DNA of 64,000 nucleotides from Trichopria drosophilae (GCA_030407085.1 CM059585.1:69048501-69112500); one strand, 5' to 3'. Shown: positions 44,395 through 56,712, numbered from the stretch's first letter. Notes: a model not told the origin generated them from the sequence alone. Numbers and translations: made by a program.

Positions 44395-44732
44395 TGGCTC
44401 AGGCGGTTAACGCACTGGACTACAAAGTCGTAGGTCGTCAGTTCGATCCCCGTCCGGTAAACAATTTTTCGATTTCGTTTTCAAGCAGCAGCTCGCTGTT
44501 GGTAAGACGAGCCACGTTGTTTGTTTACGTTTCGAAAATATTGTTTATCTGGCGGAAATCGCCTCATGACCGATGCTGTACTTGGTGTAGATTTCTGCAG
44601 TTCTACATTTCATACACAAATGTGCAGTATGGGGCCATCTTCATAAGTCGATCTGCAGCTCTCGCAAAATCTTACGAATAATCAACATATGGCAAAAATT
44701 AAGTAAAAGGGCGATTACACCCGTTAATTAAT

Positions 44733-44761
<29 letters not shown>
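44395..44761 (+). mobile_element. tRNA-derived SINE with A-tail
   Basis: The head has a Pol III box A (TGGCTCAGGCGG, 44395-44406) and box B (AGTTCGATCCCC, about 44440-44451) separated as in tRNA genes, with a GACT/AGTC anticodon-like stem. A body of about 280 bases follows, then a 24-base A-run (44738-44761). AAATGT flanks both sides and is a candidate target duplication. It sits between the palindrome and the DDE_4 element. Confidence 0.7.
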
Positions 44762-44765
<4 letters not shown>

Positions 44766-44775
44766 ACTCTAGACA

Positions 44776-45195
44776 AAAGGACCACGCACATTTTCACATT
44801 TTATAGAAAAAAAGTTCCCGGTGAAAATGGACGCAATTGAAATATAATGTAGTTTAAGGCATCCTGAAAAAGTTGTCATGTGTGCCAAGCAAAAAAATGG
44901 ACAGTTTTGCAGATATCAAACAGTAAACATTAACCCTTTTCGGCAAGTAGCTAGTGGAAAAATGGCAGTTACAGGCACACGTTCAATTGGGTTGACCTGA
45001 GAATTCATGTACAGAGGTTTCTGAGGGTGCTGATTACGAATCAGAGCTAGGATTTTAAAAATTCAAAATGGCGGATTCATGATGGCCGATCAAAATGTAA
45101 AAAATGACCTGATTGAGATGAAACTGAGTATTTCGGGTTTTTTGGTGTCGCTGATTACGAATCTGATCTCGGATTTTAAAAATTCAAAATGGCGG
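44776..45195 (+). repeat. Left TIR of the DDE_4 element
   Basis: It pairs with 48468-48884. It includes AACATTAACCCTTTTCGGCAAG and module copies at 45020-45110 and 45135-45220 (GATTACGAATC then AAAATGGCGGATTCA.GATGGCCGAT). Confidence 0.8.
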
Positions 45196-45235
45196 ATTCA
45201 CGATGGCCGATCAAAATGCAAAAAATTACCTGATC

Positions 45236-46472
45236 CTGATTCTACCGGAAAAGAATAAAGTATATTTTTGTATTTAAAAAGGGGATTTGCTCAACCTATT
45301 TGTTTATGACTAATCATTACGTTAATGATTATAGTTTAGCTTTATTTACACAAAAGTTTCATAAGCGAATATCTGTCAATGGTTCCTATTCTTATGCAGT
45401 GTCCTCAAATTTGATGTTTCATAAATTCGACGGCCCCTCAAATCTAACGATGTCGACCCTGCCGGTAGGAGGAGCGGTAAAGTAAGGCTGGAGAAGGCGT
45501 ATTAGTTGAGAACGCGAGGTTTGAGAAGTCCAAGAAATATGTTGAAATCGAGCACCGCCAGATTTGAGAGATTTGAATACATATCCATGAAAATCACCTT
45601 GTTATGAAATTTTCCCCAGCAAACGGAACATTATTGAAGGTTAAGAAAAAGGATTGAGAACAACGGGAAATCATTAAGGAGCATTCTTTTTAACGTGAAT
45701 AATAATCAATCATTCCCCATTGTTCTTATATCCTATTTTTTGATCCGTCAATAATTTTTAATATTTTTTCATTTACCGGGTCGTTATCTTCATTATTACA
45801 AAACGGTAATGGGTATTTACTTTGTTTATTCGTGTATTTGTGTGCTTATATAAATAATGCAAAACAATTTTGAATCTTCTTTTCTACACTGAAAGAAAAA
45901 TATTGTATAATCTACTACTTTACCAGATGCGATAACCATGTATGTGGTTAAATGTACTATTCTCTACTGTAAGAGGTTATTCAAAGCTGTTACCTCTGCT
46001 ATCGGTTGTGCTGTCAAAACTAGTAAACAATGTTTATTTTGACTATTCGAATAGTTATCCCATTTAATATTAGTCGATTTTACCATTTTTTCTTAGTGTA
46101 TGGTACAGTCATAAATAGGAAAGGTTAACAAAAACGCATCGTCGCAAGTAATCACTAACTATTTTTCTTCAAGTGCACTAGAGGCGCACGTAACTTCCTT
46201 TTCTCGATATCAAAATACGCTTCAGCTTATTACTTAAGAAGTCTGAACAGCATGTTCTGATGTAACGTAGATGACTAACTTTGTTCTCTGTATTGTCACT
46301 GGCTTTTTGTAATTTGAATTTGAATCATTATTTTCAAAAACGTCGTATATCATTATAATAAATACTGAAAGTTAATAACGACTTATCGTCGAAGGTAGTC
46401 GCTAAATATAAAGCGTGTACAGAGTGCAGCCTGCTTAACTGACTGCATTTTTCATAATAATTGTATTGAAAT
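45236..46472. other. Interior of the DDE_4 element upstream of the transposase
   Basis: No recognised coding content. Presumably 5' untranslated or promoter sequence of the transposase gene. Confidence 0.5.
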
Positions 46473-47870
46473 ATGGCATTCAATAGAAATCGCATGCGTT
46501 GCTACGTTTGTGACAGACAACATAACCAACAACATATGACACGTATAATTCAGCTCGCCGATGTCTGCGAAATAGCGATTCGCCGACGAGAGGATTTTAC
46601 AGACCGCCTCTCATTATAACGGATCAGACAAGAACATGTTTAAATTGTACTCAGTCTATACGTGATGAAATCGTTGCAATTGAACAAGACCCTGCGTATT
46701 TGAGACTTAACGTTTTAACGCAAACGAGAAATAGCACTTGTTTTATTTGCAATGCAGCTGAAGATGTGCATATTCCTGAGAATGTTAGGTCGTGTAGGCA
46801 TCATTTGGACGAACGAGGATTTATATTGCAGCCATTAGTAGCTGCTTTGCAATTCGTGAACAGACCATATGTGATTCGAGGTGCACAACTTGGAAGGTGT
46901 TTACAAGAACTTCGCAATGTAGCAATAAAAAGGCAAGATTGTTTTGACGATGAACGCAGTGTATCTGATGAGGATTTCGAATGCCTCTTCGCCGTAAACA
47001 AACAACAATTTCGAGATATTTTCACTTATTGCGAACCTGTACCTTGTACCACTGGCCACAGATATGTCACTAAGAAGGATTTGATGATGTTTTTATGCAA
47101 AATGCGTCAAGGGCTTTCTGACGAATTTTTGAAAGTTTTATTCAAATATTCCAGCAGACAAGCAACAAGCCTTGCTGTTTCCACTGTTAGGCAGTCTTTA
47201 ATGCTTGTGTTTGTTCCAACGAACATTGGATTTGATCCCATTACAAGAGATGAATTTATCGCGAGACATGTAACTGACTTCGCTAATGAATTATACAATC
47301 CAAATCCACATATTCCCCAAGTAATTGCTGCCACCGACGGAACGTATATGTATATTCCAAAGAGTAATAACTTCCGATCTCTACAACAATCATTTAGTGT
47401 TCATAAGGGAAGACATCAAGTGAAACCTGTTTTGATAGTTGCTCCTGATGGATATGTCCTCGATATTCAAGGACCATACTTTTCAGATAGTCGAAATAAT
47501 GACGCAGCTATCTTGGAAAATGAATTTCAAAAAGATGCTGACAGAATGACAAGATGGTTTCAGGAGAATGATATCGTTATTATAGATAGGGGATATCGGG
47601 ATGCTATTCCATTACTTACTCGTTTAGGTATTCGATGGAAAATGCCGGTACTTCTTGAAAGAGGACAACGTCAACTAACAACAGATGATGCTAACGACTC
47701 TCGTTTAGTTATAAAAACAAGATGGATAGTAAAGGCTAGGAATGGCCATATGAAGTTTGTATTTAAATCCTTCCAACAATCGATCCAAATTCATCATCTT
47801 CCGAATCTGAGAGACTGATTTTTCTGATTGCCGGAGCTTTAATCAATAAGACAATGAAAAAATGAAGACA
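46473..47870 (+). pseudogene. DDE_4-family transposase, broken at both ends
   Basis: The natural start is probably ATG 46473, giving MAFNRNRMRCYVCDRQHNQQ, a zinc-finger-like Cys pair. A frameshift near 46600 moves into ITDQTRTCLNCTQSIRDE and then the 372-codon frame ending 47818. A helix-turn-helix region with TKKDLMMFLCKMRQGLSDEFLKVLFKYS is followed by the DDE_4 core: VIAATDGTYMYIPKS, VAPDGYVLDIQGPYFSDSRNNDA, NDIVIIDRGYRDAIP and SRLVIKTRWIVKARNGHMK. The last block normally carries the catalytic Glu just after RWVV, and here that position is Lys. A second shift at about 47815 leads to FLIAGALINK. It would cut and paste the element. Confidence 0.85.
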
Positions 47871-48467
47871 ATCCTATACGAGGATACTACTGCACATGTA
47901 AGTCGGGTGCCCGGACTCTGGGGACATGTGCCCACGTTACCAGTGTACTGTGGTTTATGGGATATGCAAGACATCAGCCAAATGTAAAATATCCGTCAAC
48001 AAAACTATTGGAATGTCTTCAAGATGCAGCAAACAGACCACCTCAGCAACCAATGAATATTGCACCTATGTAAGGGAAAGTCTTAATTATGAAAACAGCC
48101 CTTTTCAGGGCTAAGCGATGTATAAAGTCCGATCGCGCAACCTCCTCGCGGTGTACATTGGGTCATGCTAATGCCGACGGCAACATTTACTGCATTATCG
48201 AATAATTATTTCTTTGGAGTATATTAAAGGAAAATTCGGCGTGATTCGTACGTTACTTATTACAATATTGTATCTTTCTGCAACAAGTATGATAAAACCT
48301 TCTGATACTCCGTAGGCCCTCAATTACTGAATATTTTCTGTACAGTAGATGTACACATTGTAGATCACTAACATTCAATTTTACGAAATAACTATTTATA
48401 TAATTATATAAATTATTAAACCAAAAATGTATTCACTAAATTAAATTGTTTACTGCTTGATATTTCG
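47871..48467. other. Interior of the DDE_4 element downstream of the transposase
   Basis: No recognised genes. AT-rich sequence up to the right TIR. Confidence 0.5.
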
Positions 48468-48884
48468 AATCCGCTATATTGAATTTTTAAAATTTGAGTT
48501 CACATTCGTAATCAGCGACACCAGAAAACCCGGAATACTCAGTTTCATCTCAATCAGGTAATTTTTTACATTTTGATAGGCCATCATGAATCCGTCATTT
48601 TGAATTTTTAAAATCCGAGCTCAGATTCGCAATCAGCGATCTCAGAAACCTCTGTATATAAATTCTCAGGTCAATCCAATTGAACGTGTGCCTGTGACTG
48701 CCATTTTTTTACTAGCTACTTGCCGGAAAGGGTTAATGTTTACTGTTTGATATTTCGAAAACTGTCCATTTTTTTGCTTTGCACCCATGACAACTTTTTT
48801 CAGGATGCCATGAACTACATTATATTTCAATTGCATCCATTTTCACCAGGAACTTTTTTTTCCTATATAATGTGCGTGGTCCTT
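48468..48884 (-). repeat. Right TIR of the DDE_4 element
   Basis: This is the reverse complement of 44776-45195 with scattered differences. It contains two inverted module copies (CATTTTGAATTTTTAAAATCCGAG..CGCAATCAGCGA). Confidence 0.8.
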
Positions 48885-49314
48885 AATGAAATATTTAATT
48901 CGGATTACACATTGGAAAAGAGGCCAAGGCCTGGGATTCGTTACTTCATAGAAACTTCCAGGTCATCCAAGACTCGCTACGTATAAGTTCCTCAGTCCGA
49001 TTTAAAGTATCTTTTTTATTTTTTTTTTATTTTGTTAGTTTTTAAATTTTCAAATTTTAACAATTTAAAAAAAATGTTAATATTTAAATGTAATCATACT
49101 AATATTTATTTATTCATTTATGATATGCAATAAAACAGTTTTTTACAGTACACTCCCGACTCTTGACGCGAGTAGACGTGTTTGTTTGTTTGTCCGGCAG
49201 TGTTCTCACGAATTTCAATAGAGTGCAAATTGTAAACATACCATATAAAGTAAATAAGTGATTGTGTTCAGTGAATTGTTTCTAACGAATATTTCAGATA
49301 TTCAAATTGCGACA

Positions 49315-50448
49315 ATGACGCCGACTTCCAGAAATGGGAGTAACCCCGATATGATCTTACCGCCAAATGTATCGCCTACCAGTGTCATTAATCAAAGTCG
49401 AAGCTATGCAAAAACCGTGAAACAAATGATTGCACCTTAAAAGAACTAGGCTATAATAATAAATTCAATCGAAGGTATTGCATTCGAAGAATACATATAT
49501 GCGTTGAGGGACCAAATTGATCCAAAACTTATCACACATACTTCAAGAATCTCGAACTGAAGGATTTGTGTATATCTTGTAAATAAGGAGACAGTTGACG
49601 CATTAATTAACACAATAAAAATAATCACAGTACAAGGACACGTAATTTCCATGAATAGGTTCGAAAACCAAAACAAAAGGATCATAATATCTAATGTACA
49701 CGCATTAATACAAGACGATGTTATTCTGTTAGAACTAATTAAACTCGGAATCAAACCAATGTCGGAAATCAGCAGCCTCAAAGGGGGATTAAAAAGAAAC
49801 GAGAAATTCGCACATATACTTAGTTTCCGAAGACAGGCATATGTTAAAATGGAAGACGTTAACTCCATCCTTCCTTCACTTCAAATAATGTACTTACTCG
49901 TATTGCATTTTTTAACCAGTGACGCATTATCTTGCTTCCTCTGCAAACAGCAAGGGCACCTTGTGAGAGACTGTCCTAGAAATACCAACGACCTACAGGA
50001 CAATCATGACAACAATATTCAAAAAACGAGCCTATCAAGTAGTTTATTAACTAAGAACACGACACTAAATCAAGACCGACAAGATCATTTAATGACTGAA
50101 TTTCCTACCTGTGCTTTAACGAAGAAAACAAGAGATAGTTCCACAGTATCAGAACCAAGAAAATTTCCTAGATCTATCCCAAAAGGAGATTCAAATTCCG
50201 CACCACCATCCGAAACTGAACAAGAAGATGATAGTGAGTCAGAAGGCTCTGAGGTCCATGATATGGAAGCAGATGAAAATCCAACCATAACATTGGACGA
50301 CCTTCAAGAATTTAAAAAACTAATCAAAGCATCACCTTCAAAGCACCCATTAAATTATCTACAATTTAAAAGCCTTCTTCAAAATGCCAAGAGCAACCCA
50401 AACATAATCGAACTCGCACTTACATATAATTGTGATCTAGCCTCCTAA
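49315..50448 (+). pseudogene. I-like LINE ORF1 (Gag-like)
   Basis: ATG 49315 (MTPTSRNGSNPD). A stop after about 41 codons (49438-49440) and frame changes near 49440 and 49555 separate it from the 265-codon part starting 49651. The RNA-binding-like middle contains RIIISNVHALIQDDVILLELIKLGI. A zinc knuckle CFLCKQQGHLVRDC lies at about 49933, and an acidic C-terminal region (ETEQEDDSESEGSE) follows. It would coat the LINE RNA. Confidence 0.75.
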
Positions 50449-50833
50449 CAAACATGATCAAAGAATCAAAGATTACTTTAAGTGACAGAGCAACGAAATC
50501 CAGGTGCACGAGACTCTGTACAAAAATAATTAAACACCTCTACGCACAACAAGTTAAGACTCATAAAAAGTATCGAACAGCCACTAAAAAGTATTCTATT
50601 AAATTATCTAAAAGTTAATAAAACTCATGGACCTGAAAATTCTCCAGTGGAACTTGAACGGATTTTACTCTAGAAAAGAAAGATTAGAAATGCTTATCAA
50701 TGGAACACAACCAGCTGTAATTTGTCTTCAGGAAACCAACTTCAAAAATACACACGCAGGACATTTGAAAAACTATATTGTGAATTACCAAAATAGATTA
50801 AACGCCACACACGCTAGCGGTGGTGTAGCCGCA

Positions 50834-52446
50834 TTAGGGCGGTCCTTAAAAAAAAATTTTTTCGTGCCGCCCCTCAAATCAGTTCCAAATAATTCAAAAA
50901 CAACCTCTGAATTTTTTCAGATTTTTATTTGCACTCCTAAGGGTCCCACCCGAGCTTCAAAAATTGGCATTTTTTGCAAAAAAAAAAACATTTTTCCCCG
51001 TATTTCTACTGGCGTTTTCAACGCAGTCCGTGTAAAATTGTACCAAGTGAGATAAAATGACCACCGGTTGAGCCAAAGACGATAATTTTTAGCCAAGACA
51101 GAGCATTTTTTATGAAGAAATTTTTTCTAGCTAAAATCAGGTAAAGGAAATTAATTTTTATTTTATTGAATACAACTCGAAAGAAAAAAATATGACGATA
51201 TTGCACCACAGACGATCGTTTTCTTTACCTTTTTCCGGTCTAAAACGATTATTTGTTGACCTAGAAAAAAAAATCCTGACGTAGTAGAGGTCACTTGAAC
51301 TTTGCTTCTCTTGGTATGCATGAAATCTGAAAACAGTCATTTTATTTTAACTTGTTTAAAACGTGCATTTTTCTTTTACCACAATATATTTATCTACTGA
51401 GGTACCACATTGGGACTTTTTTCGTATTACTCCAAAAAACGCGAGTTGTATAACACAATATTATATCATGTGCCAAGAACTTATTTGCTTTTCCCATAAG
51501 AACAACATGAATTTTTTGTAAAAATTACAAAAGAATTCATTTTGTATCGCACTATTTTGTTATTGCATTAAAAATTCGTTATTCTTAAGAATTTCTGGAA
51601 TAAATATTGTACTTTTCAGAAAAACATTGAATGCCAAGAATCACTTGAAACATTAATACGAAAAAAGTCCCAATGTGGTACCTCAGTTGATAAAAATATT
51701 GTAGTTAAAGAAAAATGCATGCTTTAAACAAGTTAAAATAAAATGACTGTTTCCAGATTTCATGCATACCAAGAGAAGCAAAGTTCAAGTGACCTCTACT
51801 ACGTCAGGAATTTCTTTTTTTTTGGTCTACAAATAAGCGTTTTAGACCGAAAAAAGGTAAAGAAAACGATCGTTTGTCGTGCAATATCGTCATATTTTTT
51901 TCTTTCGAGTTGTATTCAATAAACTAAAAATTAATTTTCTTTACCTGATTTTAGCTAGAAAAAATATCTTCATAAAAAATGCTCTATCTTCGCTAAAAAT
52001 TATCGTTTTTGGCTCAACCGGTGGTCATTTTAATCGGAAAACAACAAGGAAGTCGTAATTCCATGGTACATAATTTTAGAATGCATTCGAACAAAGTTGC
52101 TGGGATATTTTAAGGTTTACTATTTTTTGTGAGGAAAAATTATCAATATTCAAAACGAAAAAACTCGGTCGAAATATCGTTTTTAATTGGACTACGCTCA
52201 TTGTCTTCGGAAAACATCGAAGAAAAGTTATCTCACTTGGTAGAATTCTACACCGACTGCGTTGAAAATGCCAGTAGAAATACGGGAAAAATTTTTTTTT
52301 TTTGCAAAAAATTCCAATTTTCGAAGGTCGGGTGGGACCCTTAGGAGTCCAAATAAAAATCTGAAAAAATTCAGAGGTTGTTTTTGAATTATTTGGAACC
52401 GATTTGGGGGCGGCACGAAAAAAAATTTTTTTAAGGACCGCCCTAA
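50834..52446. mobile_element. 1.6-kb foldback MITE inside the LINE endonuclease
   Basis: Ends TTAGGGCGGTCCTT (50834) and AAGGACCGCCCTAA (52446) are inverted, and the arms pair across almost the whole length (centre about 51540-51600). Flanks GCCGCA and GCCACA suggest a 6-bp target duplication with one change. Removing the element reconnects the endonuclease frame (GGVA then TYINI). No coding content; the frames inside are arm mirror images. Confidence 0.88.
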
Positions 52447-55400
52447 GCCACATATATCAATATTAATTTTTCCTACAATATTATCCCACTTATAACAAAC
52501 TTGGAAGCTGCTGCTGTCCGAGTAACTCTGGCCAATGAGGTAGCAATTTGCAATATTTACCTTCCCAATTCTTACGACTTCAATTTACAAGAGCTTGTAG
52601 ACCTAACTAACCAATTACAGAAACCATTCCTATTAGTAGGGGACTTCAATAGCCACAATACTTTATGGAGTTCATACAAAACAGACATTAGAGGAACAAT
52701 TGTAGAATCGCTAATAGATCTACAAAATCAATCCATTCTTAATCCTGACCAACTGACCCATATAAACTTTGCAAATAGATCACCCAGTAGTATCGATCTC
52801 TTTTTGAGCTCTATTCATATTGCAGATAAATGGGATGTTGAAATACTGTCTGATCCATGCGATAGCGACCACTTCTCCATACTTGCAACGCAACCTAACC
52901 ACCCAATAACTTCGACAGATACCCATACACAACCAAGATGGAAATTAAAAACCGCTACCTGGGACAAATTTCGACAAACAATTGACAACAATATTTCACT
53001 ATTGCCAAACATAACTTCATCCGGCATTATTGAAGTTGACTCATTATTAGACAAATTTACTAAATTACTTATAGAAGCCGCAAACACATCAATCCGACGA
53101 ACCAAACCTTTACACAAACATCCTATAAAACAAACGCCATGGTAGAATACCGACTGTGCTAATGATATAAAAAATTCAAAGCATTCTTTCCAAATTTTCA
53201 AAAAATACCCAACAGTTGAAAACAAAATTAACTACCAGAAACTCAGATCATTGGCACGCAGAACAAATAAAATCCAGCAAAACAAAGTCATGGGAAAATT
53301 TCGTCAATTCCTTGCATACCCAAGCAACTTCGATTACAATATGGAATAAAATTAACCAAATTCGCGAGAAGAAAAAGGTTACTAGAATCCTAAACGTTAC
53401 AACAGATCAAAATGAAACTATTACCGCACCGCAGAAAATAGCTAATGCACTTGCTAAAACGTTCGCAAAAAATTCGAATGACTCAAACTTTGAAGAGGCG
53501 TTCTTAGCGTACAAAAACAATACACCAGAAGTATCTAAAATGTCAATATTTCGAAAAACAGATAAACCATTCAACATTCCATTTAACAGAGACGAAATGA
53601 TGTATGTTATACAAAACTGCACAAAGTCAAGCCCCGGACCCGATAATATTCCCAACTCATTCGCAAAAAACCTTCCGGAGTCTGCTTTAAACTATTTATT
53701 TTCTCTGTATAATCTTATCTGGACTAAAATGGTATTCCCATCCAAATGGCGAGAAGCAACCGTAATACCTATCCACAAACCAGGGAAAGATAAAAAATTG
53801 GCTTCTTATTATAGACATATTGCCCTGACAAACAACCTATGCAAAATTTTCGAAAAAATGGTTAACGGGAGACTAAAATGTCACTTAGAAAATATCTCTT
53901 ACTTCACAAATTGCCAAACTGGATTCCGTAACATCAGATCGACAGCAGACCATCTCATCAATTTCCACACAGCCATCTGTGAAACTTTCATCAGCGATTT
54001 TCACCTGGCAGCGATTTCCATGGACATTGAAAAAGCCTATAAGATGATATGGAAAGATAGAGTTCTCCAAATATTATGTGATATTGAAATTACCGGAAAT
54101 ATGCTTGCCCTCATAAATAACTTCCTCATGGGTAGAATTTTCAGAATTTTAGCAAATGGAATACTGTCAGATCCGCATGAAATCCAAAATCGACTTCCTC
54201 AAGGGTACGTACTTAGTATCACCCTTTTTCTTATAGCAATCAATAATGCACCTAATGTATTCTCACAACCAGTAAAATGTCTGATCTTTGCTGATGATAT
54301 AACTGTCTTCTGCATGGGTAAAGAAATTATGGCAACCGAATCAACTAATACAAAATGCTCCGAATGAACTGCAGAACTGATCCTACCAATCAGGGCTAAA
54401 ATTTTCAGCAAACAAAACAGTATACATAGTATTTAGTAAGAGTAAAAAACAAATTCAAAACCTTAATTTATTAATGAACGGAACTAAAATACCAAGTTCT
54501 TTTACCATCAAGCTACTAGGCCTATACTTTGATAAAAAACTGTAATGGAATACACACATAAAAGCACTCAAAGACAACTGCGCAAAAAGACTATAATTAA
54601 ATCATTATGCTCTACCTCATGGGGGGCGAGAATTACCAAATTCTTTCAAATACATACAACGCTGTTGTCAAGGCAAAACTGGACTATGGAGCAGTAGTCT
54701 TCAATTCGGCTAATCCAAACATTATAAAAAAAACTAGATTCCTTACACCATAAAGCACTACGTCTATTTATTGGAGTGAGTCAGAAGGCATTTCATACTA
54801 GTCCTATAAAAAGTATTCTTCTAGAGACAGGAGAAATGGAAATAGAGGACCATAGAAACCTACTTATTTTAAAGTTTGCTACTAAGATCGCAGCACTACC
54901 ATCGAACCCAACCTTTGATAATGTATTTAAAAATAGATATGAATGCCAATACAACGACCGTCCACATCTTACTCAATCTCTATACAAAAAGATCAGCACG
55001 ATTACTAAGGCAATCAACTTCCAATTTCCCGAAACCTACAAAAGATCAATTCCACCTACACCACCATGGGCTAAATTAGACATTTCAACACACACAGACT
55101 TATTCGATGGCTCTAAAAAAAACTTGGGAGCCAAAGAACTTATAAGTCTCAATTTGAAATTAAATGACAAATACAAATTTTCAAACGAAATATATACAGA
55201 TGGTTCTAAAACAAAAGATGGCACAGGATATGCAGTATTAATGAATAATATAAGAATAACAGAAAAAACCGATAACATATCCTCAGTGATTACAAAAGAA
55301 ATGATGGCGATAAAAAAAGTTCTGGAACTCATTAGCAGATCAGATGCAACAGACTTTGTTATATTTTGTGACTCGACAAGCGCAATTCAAATGATTACTG

Positions 55401-55662
55401 ACGCTACATCGCTAGACGAACTCACGCAATCTATACAAATAAAATATAGTACTGAAGTGAAAGCAGGAAAACGCATTGTCCTTACCTGGATTCCATCCCA
55501 TACAGGAATACCGGGCAATTATAAAGTAGACCTAGAGGCCAAAAATGCTACCAAATAACCCAAAGTAACTCCCACAGCAAATATTGCAACTTCAGGTGAT
55601 GTTAAAAAATACATCATCAAACATTTTAAAGAAATAAAAACAAAGGAACTGATTGAGAACGG

Positions 55663-55770
55663 GATGGATAAGTGGTTAGCGTGCCTCCTCGTACTCTGAA
55701 CGTTCTCTAGGTCTCGAGTTGGAATCCCCGGCGAGGAATGTTCTTCTGTTTGTTTTCCATTTGTTTGGAA
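55663..55770 (+). mobile_element. tRNA-like segment (SINE fragment)
   Basis: Box A-like TGGATAAGTGGTTAGCGTGC (55665-55684) and box B-like GAGTTGGAATCCCCG (55715-55729) are spaced as in tRNA genes, with one mismatch to GTTCGAATCC. LINE coding resumes afterwards (SYLLNKNPPSLCEYC), so it looks like an insertion. No long A-tail is seen, so this is a fragment or a relic tRNA. Confidence 0.4.
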
Positions 55771-56085
55771 AATCGACGAAGTACTCTAACATACTCATAC
55801 TTACTAAACAAGAATCCACCATCACTATGTGAATATTGTAATGTTAATATCACTATAAAACACATATTAACTGAATGTCAACAATATGAACACCTAAGAA
55901 GTGAATTACGAATGCCAAGAGACGTCTAAATTTTAGTAAATTCACCTAGTCTTCGACCGATTGTAACACGTTTTCTGACGAAAATAGAAATACTCAATAA
56001 ATTGTAACAATCCACCACTGTATCTCGTCGTTAATGACCATGCAGTTAATGCGACGTAAAATAAATAAACAAAAAAAACAAAGTT

Positions 56086-56399
56086 TTTTTTAAATGCCAA
56101 GCACAACGGAAAATTGAAAACTTTGTAGATAAATTGTGTTCTATATTCATTAATTTTAGTGCTATATTGAGCATATCTCCTTCGCATTTTATTTGATTCC
56201 ATTATAGATATAAGTGTTCTGCATTTGCGTGTCGTTTTTCTAGCGAAACTTAAGATTTCCGACAACTCATTCCTCTTTTTAAAGGTTTTCGACATTTTTT
56301 TATGGATACAGTATTTGCTAATGATTTATTTATGACCATTAATCAAAACTGTTTCAATTTCCCGTGTTTCCCTTATAATAAATACTTTTATTACTTATT
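56086..56399. other. Interval with no recognised gene
   Basis: A minus-strand frame at about 56100-56295 (MSKTFKKRNELSEILSF start) has no recognisable domain and no support. Confidence 0.4.
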
Positions 56400-56712
56400 A
56401 GATTTGAGATTTTTAAAACTAATTCAGACACTTAATCGGCCGCAATAAAAATCCCCGAGTAACAAATTTTGTCCAAATAGAATTACATCTTAAATTTTTG
56501 TCTGTCATATTGAATCTGCCATCTTAAATTTCGAAAAAATAAATTCGGATTCATAATCAGAGACTCTGAAAACCCCCGAGTAACAAATTTTGTCCAAATA
56601 GAATTATATTTAAAATTTTTTCCGCTATATTGGATGCGCCATTTTGAATTTCGTAAAACTAACCTCGGATTCGAAATCATCAACCCCAAAAAAACCCAAG
56701 TAACAATTTTCA
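56400..56712 (-). repeat. Three tandem copies of the dispersed module (inverted)
   Basis: Units of about 110-120 bases repeat: CCCGAGTAACAAATTTTGTCC, AAATAGAATTA.AT, then GCCATTTTGAATTTCG and TCGGATTC.AAATCA. The sequence is the inverse of the copy at 44260-44390, including the ATTCTATTTGGACAA segment. Confidence 0.7.

Larger units (their letters stand above)
44776..48884 (+). mobile_element. DDE_4 (IS5/Harbinger-like) transposon with about 0.4-kb inverted repeats
   Basis: The left end AGGACCACGCACATT at 44776 is mirrored by AATGTGCGTGGTCCT at 48884. Inverted similarity extends to about 45195 and 48468. It encloses a DDE_4-family transposase in plus orientation (46473-47870). The target duplication could not be fixed. 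The inner part of each TIR consists of two copies of the dispersed TGGCGGA module. Confidence 0.8.
50627..55929 (+). pseudogene. I-like LINE ORF2 (endonuclease, RT, RNase H)
   Basis: It starts MDLKILQWNLNGFYSRKERL (50627). The endonuclease is cut after HASGGVA at about 50830 by the foldback and resumes at 52447 (TYINI.., VAICNIYLPNSYDFN, LLVGDFNSHNTLW, DSDHFSIL). The RT frame 53216-54367 has SSPGPDNIPNSF, ASYYRHIALTNNLCKIFEKM, QTGFRNIRSTADHL, AISMDIEKAYKMIWK, RLPQGYVLSITLF and the catalytic FADDITVF at about 54292. RNase H is in 54776-55558: NEIYTDGSKTKDGTGYA, KEMMAIKKVL, FCDSTSAIQMI and WIPSHTGIPGN. The terminal CEYCNVNITIKHILTEC ends at 55929. There are stops or shifts at about 53147, 54365, 54541 and 55556. 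Confidence 0.88.
49150..56085 (+). mobile_element. I-like LINE, with a foldback and a tRNA-like insertion
   Basis: Order: short 5' region, ORF1 with CCHC knuckle, ORF2 with endonuclease, RT and RNase H, then a 3' end of AATAAATAAACAAAAAAAACAAA type. RNase H together with a CCHC-bearing ORF1 fits the I superclade. End points are approximate because no target duplication was identified. It is interrupted at 50834-52446 by a foldback and near 55663-55770 by a tRNA-like segment. Confidence 0.8.

Noticed and set aside
44395..44470. Functional tRNA gene
   Set aside because: Box A and B are present, but the acceptor stem does not close and a SINE body with A-tail follows.
49446..49868. 140-codon minus-strand frame
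   Set aside because: Antisense shadow of the I-like LINE ORF1.
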